A stretch of DNA of 21,562 nt, taken from positions 1 through 21,562 of the forward strand of contig CAZBXU010000041.1 of NCBI GenBank assembly GCA_964495755.1. Reading direction: 5' to 3'. Shown here in pieces: positions 14,853 through 21,562 of this stretch. This stretch comes from JAFGQJ01 sp964495755. Its GTDB lineage: Bacteria; Spirochaetota; Spirochaetia; SZUA-6; DRHE01. Under the pieces are notes generated by a model. That model was not told where the DNA came from. It saw only the letters and a list, made by a program, of their open reading frames with translations, and ran no database searches. A program made the position numbers and the translations under genes. Numbering within the stretch: position 1 is the stretch's first letter; every line of letters starts with the position of its first letter.

Positions 14853-15434
14853 ATGGGGTTTGTCAATACGATGGTATTTCAGTGGATTGTTCTTCCTTTG
14901 TTGATCTTCTTGTCCCGGATTCTAGATGTCACAATTGGCACAATTAGGATCATCTTCCTGTCTAAAGGACTAAGAAGACTCGCTCCCGTATGCGGTTTTT
15001 TTGAAATCCTGATATGGCTCATTGCGATCCGACAGCTTATGAATAATGTTTCCAATATAGCCACTTACATCGCATATGCGTTGGTATTTGCTGCCGGTAC
15101 ATTTGTCGGAATAATAGTTGAAGATAGACTTTCTATCGGCCAAGTCATAATAAGAATCATCATACGAATTGGCGGAGCTCAATTAGCGTCTCATCTGAGA
15201 TCAGAAGGTTTCAGGACGACGGAGCTTGAAGCCCATGGAGACGCTGGGGAAGTGCGAATCATATTCACCGTCATCAAAAGGCAAGATCTTCCACATATAG
15301 AAAAACTAATCAACGATTTCAATCCAAATGCTTTTTATTCCATCGAAGATGTTCGTTTTGTTAAGGAAGGTCCGCTTGCTAGAACAAGCTATGTAAGAAA
15401 CTATCTCTTTCGCCGTGGCCGTAAGGGGAAATGA
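14853..15434 (+). CDS. UPF0316 membrane protein (DUF5698-DUF2179)
   Basis: A 193-residue protein with an N-terminal membrane part of about three spans (WIVLPLLIFLSRILDVTIGT; PVCGFFEILIWLIAIRQLM; YIAYALVFAAGTFVGIIVED) and a soluble C-terminal domain of the DUF2179 type (about 100-180, containing FRTTELEAHGDAGEVRIIF and IEKLINDFNPNAFYSIEDV). The signature SRILDVTIGTIRIIFLSKG near the N-terminus matches the UPF0316 family, whose role is unknown; DUF2179-type domains are suspected ligand-binding modules. AGGAAAG lies at 14837-14843, so ATG 14853 is preferred, though ATG 14871 is possible. The DNA is more AT-rich than the neighbouring sugar genes. It overlaps the following micro-ORF as ATGA. Confidence 0.85.
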   Translation: MGFVNTMVFQWIVLPLLIFLSRILDVTIGTIRIIFLSKGLRRLAPVCGFFEILIWLIAIRQLMNNVSNIATYIAYALVFAAGTFVGIIVEDRLSIGQVIIRIIIRIGGAQLASHLRSEGFRTTELEAHGDAGEVRIIFTVIKRQDLPHIEKLINDFNPNAFYSIEDVRFVKEGPLARTSYVRNYLFRRGRKGK

Positions 15435-15547
15435 AAAGGAACCGGAGGGCCGAGTTGACACTTGTCTGGCTCCTGGCCCTGCTGGCCATGTACTGCTGCA
15501 ACCAGCTTCTGGTGGGCTGCGCAAAGAAGCAGGCCTCTCCCCGGTAG
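15431..15547 (+). CDS. 38-residue lipoprotein-like micro-protein
   Basis: A short frame whose ATG overlaps the UPF0316 stop as ATGA, with AAGGGGAA just upstream. The product starts with a basic N-region (MKRNRRAE), has a hydrophobic core (LTLVWLLALLAMYCCNQL) and ends LLVGCAKKQASPR. LVGC is a good lipobox, so Cys30 could be lipidated, leaving a nine-residue basic tail in the envelope. Size and layout recall entericidin-type micro-lipoproteins, but no homology is claimed. Its stop lies 49 bases before the GH130 start, so it sits inside the operon. It could also be a decayed start of a longer protein; codon-level conservation would decide. Confidence 0.5.
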   Translation: MKRNRRAELTLVWLLALLAMYCCNQLLVGCAKKQASPR

Positions 15548-15596
15548 TCGTCTGGGTACACCATGCAGGCAAAGAATTTCCTGGAAAGGAGGAATC

Positions 15597-16529
15597 ATGT
15601 ATCAACCTGAAGGATTCGTTTTCATCCGCTACGAGCATAATCCGATCATTACCGTAAAGGATCTTCCCTATCCGGCCAATTCGGTGTTCAACGCCGGCGC
15701 GATCACCTGCGACGGCGACACACTTCTCCTGCTCAGAGTGGAGGACCGGAGAGGAATCTCTCATCTGACTGTCGCTCGCAGTACGGACGGTATCACGGAT
15801 TGGACCATCGAGGACCGCCCCGCCCTGGCCCCTGAGCCCGAGCGTCATCCAGAAGAGTTGTGGGGGTTGGAGGATCCGAGGATCACCTATCTGGAGGAGC
15901 TGGGAAAGTGGGCGGTGGTTTATACTGCCTATTCCAAGGCCGGTCCACTGGTGGCCTTGGCTTACACGGCGAATTTTCGAACCTTCGAGCGCCAGGGCCC
16001 AGTGATGCCACCTGAGGACAAAGATGCCGCTCTGTTTCCCGAAACCTTTGATGGCAGATGGGCCCTTATCCATCGCCCCACACCGGCCGATACAAGGTAC
16101 AAAGCGGGAATATGGATTTCCTTTTCACCTGATTTGAGGCACTGGGGAGACCATCAGGTCCTTCTTCCCGCCCGGGATGGGGGATGGTGGGACTCCAAAA
16201 AGGTTGGTATTGGCCCACCGCCGCTCAAAACGAGTAGGGGCTGGCTGATGCTCTACCACGGTGTTCGAGGGACCGCCGCAGGGGATATCTACCGCCTCGG
16301 GTTAGCGCTCCTTGATCTGCAGGATCCTAGGAAAGTCGTTGCCCGTTCGGAGGAATGGGTCTTCGGACCGGCTGAAAAGTACGAACGGGAGGGAGACGTG
16401 GCCTACGTGGTCTTTCCTTGCGGCTGGACACTCCGCGATGGCCAGGTCAGGTTGTACTACGGTGCTTCGGATATGTGTATCTGCCTGGCCACGGCCCGGC
16501 TTGATGATCTTCTGGCGGCTGTGCTGTAG
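15597..16529 (+). CDS. GH130-family glycoside phosphorylase/hydrolase
   Basis: A 310-residue five-bladed beta-propeller enzyme of glycoside hydrolase family 130. The family mostly phosphorolyses beta-mannosides (for example mannosyl-1,4-glucose or mannosyl-1,4-GlcNAc), and some members hydrolyse them. Family blocks in order are VFNAGAIT (30-37), LLRVEDRRGISHL (45-57), WGLEDPRIT (89-97) with the presumed catalytic Asp93, DAALFPE, IHRPTP, WDSKKVGIGPPPLKT, GWLMLYHGV, YRLGLALLDLQDP and YYGASD near the C-terminus. The ATG at 15597 follows AAAGGAGG and begins the family match; an open frame further upstream overlaps the micro-protein and has no match. The gene is first of a tight four-gene sugar cluster. 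No signal peptide, so it acts in the cytoplasm. The substrate is not determinable; the neighbours suggest a small glycoside, not a polysaccharide. Confidence 0.92.
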   Translation: MYQPEGFVFIRYEHNPIITVKDLPYPANSVFNAGAITCDGDTLLLLRVEDRRGISHLTVARSTDGITDWTIEDRPALAPEPERHPEELWGLEDPRITYLEELGKWAVVYTAYSKAGPLVALAYTANFRTFERQGPVMPPEDKDAALFPETFDGRWALIHRPTPADTRYKAGIWISFSPDLRHWGDHQVLLPARDGGWWDSKKVGIGPPPLKTSRGWLMLYHGVRGTAAGDIYRLGLALLDLQDPRKVVARSEEWVFGPAEKYEREGDVAYVVFPCGWTLRDGQVRLYYGASDMCICLATARLDDLLAAVL

Positions 16530-16531
16530 CA

Positions 16532-17197
16532 ATGAGTGGGATACCGGGGATAGAGGGGCGGTCGGTCTCAAGAGCTGCAGTGGTGGTGGCCCACCCGGAC
16601 GACGAGACCCTCTGGGCAGGGGGAACGCTTATGATGAATTCCGATTGCCACTGGACCGTGGTGACACTGTGCCGCAGGAGCGACCCGGACAGAGCACCGA
16701 AGTTTTTCCGGGTTTTGGAGTATCTGGGAGCAACCGGGACAATGGGGGATCTGGACGATGGTCCTGAGCAGAATCCTCTTATACCGCAAGAGGTCCGGGA
16801 GGCTGTATTGGAGCTGCTGTCGGGGGACAGGTGTTTCGATGTGCTGTTCACCCACAGCCCCCGCGGGGAGTACACCCGGCACCGCCGCCACGAGGAAGTG
16901 GGGCGGGCGATTTGTGATTTGTGGACCACCGGGGACCTTTACCTTGGAGAGCTGCGGCTGTTCGCCTATGAAGATGGACAGCGCAGCCGCTATCCCACAG
17001 CCATTGCAACGGCCCACAGCACCGTGCCTCTCCCCGACGAGGTCTTTGCGGAAAAGTTGCGCATCATTACCAGGCTTTACGGGTTTCCGCCTGAAGGCTG
17101 GGAAGCTCGGGCCTGTCCGAAGGTCGAAGCGTTCTGGTGCTTCGACAGACCCGAGACTTTGACCCGATGGCTCGAACAAGGAGGAACCGGACCATGA
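16532..17197 (+). CDS. PIG-L (LmbE-like) deacetylase
   Basis: A 221-residue zinc-dependent de-N-acetylase of the PIG-L/LmbE family, which removes acetyl from N-acetylglucosamine-type groups on small glycosides or lipids (MshB, BshB, PIG-L). The zinc site is visible: AHPDDE (20-25, ligands His21 and Asp24, with Asp23 the likely base) and HRRHEEV with His120. The region FTHSPRGEYTRHRRH (about 107-120) is typical. It starts two bases after the GH130 stop, and its own stop overlaps the glycosyltransferase ATG as ATGA, so the three are translated together. No convincing ribosome site, in line with coupling. The adjacent GT4 enzyme makes it likely that this deacetylase works on the product of that enzyme. 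Confidence 0.9.
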   Translation: MSGIPGIEGRSVSRAAVVVAHPDDETLWAGGTLMMNSDCHWTVVTLCRRSDPDRAPKFFRVLEYLGATGTMGDLDDGPEQNPLIPQEVREAVLELLSGDRCFDVLFTHSPRGEYTRHRRHEEVGRAICDLWTTGDLYLGELRLFAYEDGQRSRYPTAIATAHSTVPLPDEVFAEKLRIITRLYGFPPEGWEARACPKVEAFWCFDRPETLTRWLEQGGTGP

Positions 17198-18336
17198 AAG
17201 TGTTGATGCTCTACGACTACCCGCCTCGTCCAGGCGGGCTGGCTACCCAGGGGGACATGCTCTTTCGGGGTCTGCGTGAAGCGGGGGTGGATGCCCACGC
17301 GGTGCACTTTGAATCGGCACAGGAGAAAGAGTGGTACTACCGCTGGTTCGCACCCGATGTGGTGGTCGGTGTAGGCTACTGGGGCCACACGCCGCACCTG
17401 GTGCTCCATCCCCAGCGGCACGGGATACAGCCTGTACCATGGCTGGTGGCCGACGGATTCATCGGGGAGTTCCAGGAAACGTTGAACGCCCTGCCTCTGA
17501 TCCTGGTAACCTCCAACTGGGTCAGAGAGGTCTATGTCAGAGATGGCTTGAAAGGCGACATCATCGAGGTACTCCCGGTAGGCTGCGATACCGACGCCTT
17601 TCGGGCCCGGGACCCGAGCGATCCGAAAATAACGGCGGTGCGGGAAGCGCTGGGGGTGGGTCCGGAGCAGATCATGATCCTCACCGTCGGCGGAGATGCA
17701 GCCTCTAAAGGGGCCCGGGAGGTAATGCAAGCCCTGGCCCTGATCGCGGATAAAGCTCCCGACTGGAAGTATGTGTGCAAGGTTTGGCCCCAGCCCCGCA
17801 CCCTTAAACAGAACCTGCTGGACCTGCAGCTGGCCACCCAGCTGGGCATCGAAAAGAACGTGGTCTATACCACCAACGTGGTCTCCCGTAACTTCATGCC
17901 CTACCTAAACGCAGCCTGCGACATCTATGCCGCCCCCGCCCACCTGGAGGGCTTCGGCATGCCCCAGGTGGAAGCCGGGGCCTGCGAGAAGCCTGTGATC
18001 GGCATTAAAGCCATGGCCATGCTCGACACCCTGGTACACGGTGAAACAGCCTATCTGGCCGGGGTGGCCCAGGAGATCGTCCTGAAGGAGATAAACACCG
18101 GTGAGGAGGAGGAAGGTAAAGGTCCCCAGCGGCTCGTTTTTCCAACCCCCCGAACGGTGGACTACCGTCCCAGTGTTCAGGACGTCTCCACATACCTTCT
18201 GGAGTTGATGGCTGATCCACAGCTGCGAAAAAAAATGGGTCAGGCAGGCCGTAAGCGTGTGATCGAGCGCTTCGACTACCGGGTGGTGACTAAACGCTTT
18301 ATCGACCTGATCACTAGCCGTCTGGGAATTTCTTGA
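17194..18336 (+). CDS. GT4-type glycosyltransferase
   Basis: A 380-residue retaining glycosyltransferase of the GT-B fold (family GT4). The N-terminal acceptor domain opens MKVLMLYDYPPRPGGLATQG, with the glycine-rich loop. The C-terminal nucleotide-sugar domain has VLPVGCDTDAF (126-136), TVGGDAASKGAREVMQAL (164-181), and the E-x7-E motif Glu252-Glu260 in HLEGFGMPQVEAGA. The ATG at 17194 overlaps the deacetylase stop and has AAGGAGG upstream; an open frame from 17137 lies inside the deacetylase and is not family-like. Residues about 305-330 (EEEEGKGPQRLVFPTPR) look like an inserted acidic loop. No membrane span; cytoplasmic. Donor and acceptor unknown. A GT4 next to a PIG-L deacetylase is the gene pairing used for bacillithiol (BshA/BshB) and, in another order, mycothiol. 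Confidence 0.92.
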   Translation: MKVLMLYDYPPRPGGLATQGDMLFRGLREAGVDAHAVHFESAQEKEWYYRWFAPDVVVGVGYWGHTPHLVLHPQRHGIQPVPWLVADGFIGEFQETLNALPLILVTSNWVREVYVRDGLKGDIIEVLPVGCDTDAFRARDPSDPKITAVREALGVGPEQIMILTVGGDAASKGAREVMQALALIADKAPDWKYVCKVWPQPRTLKQNLLDLQLATQLGIEKNVVYTTNVVSRNFMPYLNAACDIYAAPAHLEGFGMPQVEAGACEKPVIGIKAMAMLDTLVHGETAYLAGVAQEIVLKEINTGEEEEGKGPQRLVFPTPRTVDYRPSVQDVSTYLLELMADPQLRKKMGQAGRKRVIERFDYRVVTKRFIDLITSRLGIS

Positions 18337-18383
18337 ACCGGATGACATGCGCGAATAAGAAAAACGTCTGACTGGAGTCACGT

Positions 18384-19562
18384 ATGAGTGTGGAAGGCAA
18401 AACTGATGATTTGATCCTGAAGGCCAGGGAGGCGGCGCTGCAGGTTCTGCTGCATAACAGCCGGGGACCTGTTCGCGGGCTGCCCCGCACCGCTGGTTGG
18501 GAGTATCCCGAGCCCTACACCAGAGACCAAATGATCAATACGCTGGGAGTACTGATTTCCGGAGATCCGAAACTCATGGCCGTGCAGCGCAAGGTTCTGG
18601 AAACAGTAGCCCGAAACCAGAGTTCCCGTGGGCACATCCCCTCTCTGGTGCATGATCCGGAGGACCGGGGCGCCAGCGATACCACGCCGCTTTTTCTATT
18701 GGCCGTCGCGGTGTTCCGCAATGCCATCGGCGAGCCGGAATTCCTGGAACAGGCCGTTCAGCGGGCGCTGGTATGGATGGACTATCGTAGCCCCGACGAT
18801 AGAGTCCTTGTCGGACAGCTTCCCACCAGCGACTGGCGGGATGAGCAGTGGGTGCTCGGCTACGGGCTGTACGTGAATACCGTGGTCTACTGCTATCTCA
18901 GGCTGCTCGGGCAGAATGAGAAGGCGGACGCCCTGTGTCAGCTTATGACCAGGTTTACCGTGCGGGGCGGCACCCAGCAGCGCCACGTGCATGAAGGGTT
19001 GAGGCTGTATCACAAGCCTTACTATGCCCTGTGGTCCTACAAGGTGGATAATAACGAGCGCTTCGATCTTTTGGGGAACAGCTTGGCCATTCTGTCCGGG
19101 CTCGCTTCCCCTTCCCGGGCCAAGGCAATAATCGCCTGGGTGGAGGAAGAGTGCGCGGAGTTGCGGAACAAAGGAGACCTGGCAGTGGAGCTTCCGCCGA
19201 ACCTGTTCCCCTACATCCGCCCGCAGGACGCCGACTGGCGGCCCCGTTACGAGCGGTACAACCAGCCTGGGGAATATCACAACGGCGGTATCTGGCCTTT
19301 TATCTGCGGCTTCTACATCGCCGCCCTTGTAGCGGCTGAGCGCTTCCGCCTGGCAGAACGTAAGCTACAGAGCCTGACTCGCCTGGTCCAGCCAACCAGA
19401 AATGCCGAAGTGTCCTTCGGTTTCAATGAATGGCTAAGGGCGCAGGATGGAACTCCTCAGGGCCAGGACTGGCAGAGCTGGTCAGCGTCCATGTATCTGT
19501 ACGCCGAGACCTGCGTGCGCGAACGGCGCACCCCGTTTTTCGAGGAGATCCGCCGCCTGTAA
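18384..19562 (+). CDS. (alpha/alpha)6-barrel glycosidase, GH100/GH133/GH63-like
   Basis: A 392-residue soluble protein of the six-hairpin glycosidase type. Features shared with neutral invertases (GH100) and amylo-1,6-glucosidase-like proteins are YPEPYTRD (41-48, Asp48), LPTSDWRDEQWVLGYGLYVNT (about 150-170, an Asp/Glu-rich active-site strand), EYHNGGIWPF, and the C-terminal FGFNEWLRAQDGTPQGQDWQSWSASMYL. The exact family and bond cannot be settled by eye; sucrose-like, glucosyl- or mannosyl-glycerate substrates are all possible. GGAG precedes the ATG at a fair distance, and a 47-base gap separates it from the glycosyltransferase. It closes the plus-strand sugar cluster, with a converging MarC gene beyond. 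No signal peptide, so the pathway appears fully cytoplasmic. Confidence 0.82.
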   Translation: MSVEGKTDDLILKAREAALQVLLHNSRGPVRGLPRTAGWEYPEPYTRDQMINTLGVLISGDPKLMAVQRKVLETVARNQSSRGHIPSLVHDPEDRGASDTTPLFLLAVAVFRNAIGEPEFLEQAVQRALVWMDYRSPDDRVLVGQLPTSDWRDEQWVLGYGLYVNTVVYCYLRLLGQNEKADALCQLMTRFTVRGGTQQRHVHEGLRLYHKPYYALWSYKVDNNERFDLLGNSLAILSGLASPSRAKAIIAWVEEECAELRNKGDLAVELPPNLFPYIRPQDADWRPRYERYNQPGEYHNGGIWPFICGFYIAALVAAERFRLAERKLQSLTRLVQPTRNAEVSFGFNEWLRAQDGTPQGQDWQSWSASMYLYAETCVRERRTPFFEEIRRL

Positions 19563-19601
19563 CTCATCCCCTGCTTAGTAGGTGGATTTTGACGGGTCGG
19601 G

Positions 19602-20180
19602 TCAGGCCAGGAATAGAAGAAGACCCTTTCTTATCATCATTACCGCAATGGCAGCCAGGAAAAGGCTGGTTATCTTGCTCAGGGCCTTGGTCCCCGGCTC
19701 ACCCAGGATCCTTATCAGAATATCGGCTGACACGAAGACCAGCCCGGCCAGTGCAACATTGAGGGTCACAGCAATCAGAGTCGGAAGAAATCCGTATTCC
19801 TCGATGATGATCAAAGAAGTTGTCAGGACCGCCGGTCCCGCTATCAGGGGTGTGCCGAGAGGTACGATTCCGAGCTCCTTTCCCGGTCTTCGTCGAGCCT
19901 TTTCCGCCCGGATGATGTCGATGATGGCGATACAGAAGAGAACAGCACCGCCGGCTATCATGAAATCGCCTATAGCTATCCCGAGAACGGCGAAGATCGC
20001 CTTTCCGAGGAAAACGAATCCCACGGCGATTCCAAAGGCTGTGAGCATCGACTGTAAAATGATCCTCCCTCTCTCGGGACCAGTTAGATCCGTCGTGAGT
20101 GAGATATAAATAGGTAGCACTCCGATGGCATCAACAGCCACGAACACGGGAATAAAGGCCAGAAGGATTTTTTGAATCAT
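19602..20180 (-). CDS. MarC-family integral membrane protein
   Basis: A 192-residue protein with about six membrane spans, typical of the MarC/UPF0056 family (usually 190-220 residues). Motifs are VAVDAIGVLPIYISLT near the N-terminus, GDFMIAGGAVLFCIAIIDII in the middle, and GIVPLGTPLIAGPAVLTTSL, the family's conserved G-x-P-x-x-x-GPA turn. The family's biochemical role is not settled; older links to antibiotic resistance were not upheld. The gene lies on the minus strand, converging with the glycosidase after 39 bases. The ribosome site is weak (AAAGAG before ATG 20180). An AT-rich stretch with TATTAT/TATATT on the minus strand (20226-20233) may be its -10 element. Confidence 0.9.
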   Translation of the reverse strand: MIQKILLAFIPVFVAVDAIGVLPIYISLTTDLTGPERGRIILQSMLTAFGIAVGFVFLGKAIFAVLGIAIGDFMIAGGAVLFCIAIIDIIRAEKARRRPGKELGIVPLGTPLIAGPAVLTTSLIIIEEYGFLPTLIAVTLNVALAGLVFVSADILIRILGEPGTKALSKITSLFLAAIAVMMIRKGLLLFLA

Positions 20181-20383
20181 GCTCTTTCTGTTGGGGAAAC
20201 TCCTATCGATCGGTACATACAGCTGATAATATACTAGATTAACTTAACTGCATGTTGCATTTTCGGCATCCTTCAGAAACGCCGGAAAGTAGTTTACACT
20301 TTTTGTCTGTACTGATAGCTATTAGGCGGAATTGTGGTACGGGGAAACATGAGGGGATTTCTCCTGCAGTGACAATAGTGGGT

Positions 20384-21562
20384 CTATGCTGCCGGCTTCA
20401 GTAGGCTGGACTGTTCCCAGGGCACTTTCTCTATCAGCAGCTCCAACCGGTCCTTGTCCTGTGTCCTGCCGGTGAGAATCTCCATGGGGGTCTTGCCTTT
20501 CCTCTTCCCAGCTGCGTACCGTCGATGGTTGTGGTAGTGCATGAACAGATTGTGTATCCCCTGAGTCACGTGATTCTTTGTGGTGTTGAGGTGCATCCGC
20601 AAAATGGAATTGATGTTCTCGACCATAGCGGAACTCTGAACGATGGTATCAAGTTCGAGATAGACTGCTTCCTTCACCTTGTGAAATCCATCACCAAGCT
20701 CATCCTCCAAGAGTTCCAGTTCTTCCCGCTCTCTTGACTTGTAGTCCTTTCGCCTCTCAGCCTGCTTCGCTTTGATCCAGCTCTTCTGATAATGCCAGGC
20801 AATACACAACGCTCTCAGCGCTTCTTCTGGAATCCCCGAGTAGCTTTTCAGTTCCCCCACCATCCTCCCGGCTTCATCCAGATACGAAAAGAGCTCCGGC
20901 ACGAGCCGGCGGATGGTCTTCACTTCCTTGTCGATACTCCCATTCTTCAATTCGCCCATCAGATCGAGGGCTGCGTAGACGGTGGTTTCGGCGGCCTGCC
21001 TCTCATTCGGACTTCCATGGTAATCGAATACCTGGAGCGTGCCTATCAGGCAGAGATACAGGTAGTGGAAACGATCGAAGCTCTCGATTGCCTTGTCTGC
21101 TTGTACCTTCGCCTTCTCGTACTCCTTTCTCTTTTTCTTGATGACTGCATCACTCTTGGCCGATTGGAGCCGATTGAAGCGGTCTTCCTCGTACTCAATC
21201 ACTGTGTATGCTGTTTTCTCCAATCGATCCACCCACGCCCCCAATCTGTGCGCAAGTCCGTGAAAGGTGTCCGATTGCCTGATGACCTGCGACAACACCT
21301 CCTTCTGCGCCACCGACATGGATTTGCCTTCATCATTGACTAGATAGACCGCGAGATAGCCACCGCGCTCGATGCACTCCCAGTGCTCCCTCCATACCGC
21401 CACTTCTCTTGAGTCGGCCAACTAGATTCTCAAGATCACTGAACTCACAGGGTCTACCGTCATGAGAATAGGGCGAAGATGCGAGAAGATCTCATCGCAG
21501 GCCATGGTCTTACCTGCCAGCTGGGATTTCTGAATATTTGCAAACTTGACAGAAACCGTTAC
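20384..21562 (-). pseudogene. DDE transposase with in-frame amber stop, runs off right edge
   Basis: Reading leftward from the window edge, the frame encodes ACDEIFSHLRPILMTVDPVS ... VILRI, then TAG at 21424-21422. It continues in the same frame as LADSREVAVWREHWE ... VYLVNDEGKSMSVAQKEVL to the stop at 20384. The pattern D-E-I-F...P-V-D-P-x-S, then VND, then the C-terminal AMVENINSILRMHLN ... HNLFMHYHNHRRYAAGKRKGKTPMEILTG is that of a DDE transposase, with the last catalytic Glu in MVEN. The middle holds a helical, lysine-rich insertion. The part after the TAG (345 residues from a TTG) lacks the first catalytic Asp, so the enzyme is dead unless the stop is read through. The N-terminus is outside the window. 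I cannot name the IS family; no terminal inverted repeat is visible on the left. Confidence 0.75.

Noticed and set aside
15462..15596. Longer N-terminus for the GH130 protein
   Set aside because: The extension overlaps the micro-protein, is Trp/Cys-rich and unlike the family; ATG 15597 has a strong ribosome site.
16568..17179. Minus-strand frame opposite the PIG-L gene
   Set aside because: No ribosome site and no motif, while the plus strand shows the full zinc site.
1..21562. CRISPR array, tRNA or rRNA gene, prophage genes
   Set aside because: No regularly spaced repeats, no tRNA-like clover-leaf stretch or rRNA segment recognised, and no phage structural or integrase genes.

Overview
The window looks like the chromosome of a moderately GC-rich, probably anaerobic bacterium. 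Ferredoxin-linked carbon metabolism is present (2-oxoacid:ferredoxin oxidoreductase KorA/KorB and a tungsten-type aldehyde ferredoxin oxidoreductase). Genes are tightly packed, with strong GGAGG-type ribosome sites and several ATGA stop/start overlaps. No rRNA, tRNA or phylogenetic marker fixes the taxon. A spirochaete or a deltaproteobacterium-like anaerobe would fit, but this is only an impression.

Layout. Bases 1-1821 hold the 3' part of korA and a complete korB. Bases 1914-4320 and 6401-8829 hold two paralogous two-gene cassettes. Each is a 49-56-residue single-membrane-span protein whose stop overlaps the start of a 753-754-residue APC-type transporter with two C-terminal universal-stress (USP) domains. 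Between them lie a Phd/VapC toxin-antitoxin pair that seems to be made from a leaderless mRNA, a 61-residue cysteine-rich protein, an RRM RNA-binding protein with a long leader and a clear terminator, and a remnant of a PiT phosphate permease. Bases 8891-10844 (minus strand) carry a groEL paralogue, broken by one frameshift, followed by a small BON-like protein. Bases 11428-12185 carry a truncated HD-GYP domain coupled to a lone receiver protein. Bases 12502-14818 carry a PsiE-family membrane protein and a tungsten aldehyde oxidoreductase, both interrupted by single-base frame breaks.

Bases 14853-19562 form an intact, mostly coupled plus-strand run: a UPF0316/DUF2179 membrane protein, a 38-residue lipoprotein-like micro-ORF, a GH130 glycosidase or phosphorylase, a PIG-L (LmbE) deacetylase, a GT4 glycosyltransferase and an (alpha/alpha)6 glycosidase. 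A MarC-family membrane protein (minus strand) and a DDE transposase relic with an in-frame TAG, running off the right edge, close the window.

Taken together the content is stress and starvation accessory material: USP-linked transporters, a chaperonin paralogue, a BON protein, an RRM protein, PsiE, toxin-antitoxin, and sugar-phosphorylase/glycosyltransferase genes. Two points deserve most attention. One is the conserved micro-protein in front of each APC-USP transporter, which looks like an undescribed small subunit. The other is the four-gene sugar cluster with its adjacent GT4 and PIG-L pair, the same pair of enzyme types that builds the sugar part of bacillithiol and mycothiol. Five one-base frame breaks, in three genes and all between 9.6 and 14.4 kb, suggest either sequencing error or recent decay there.
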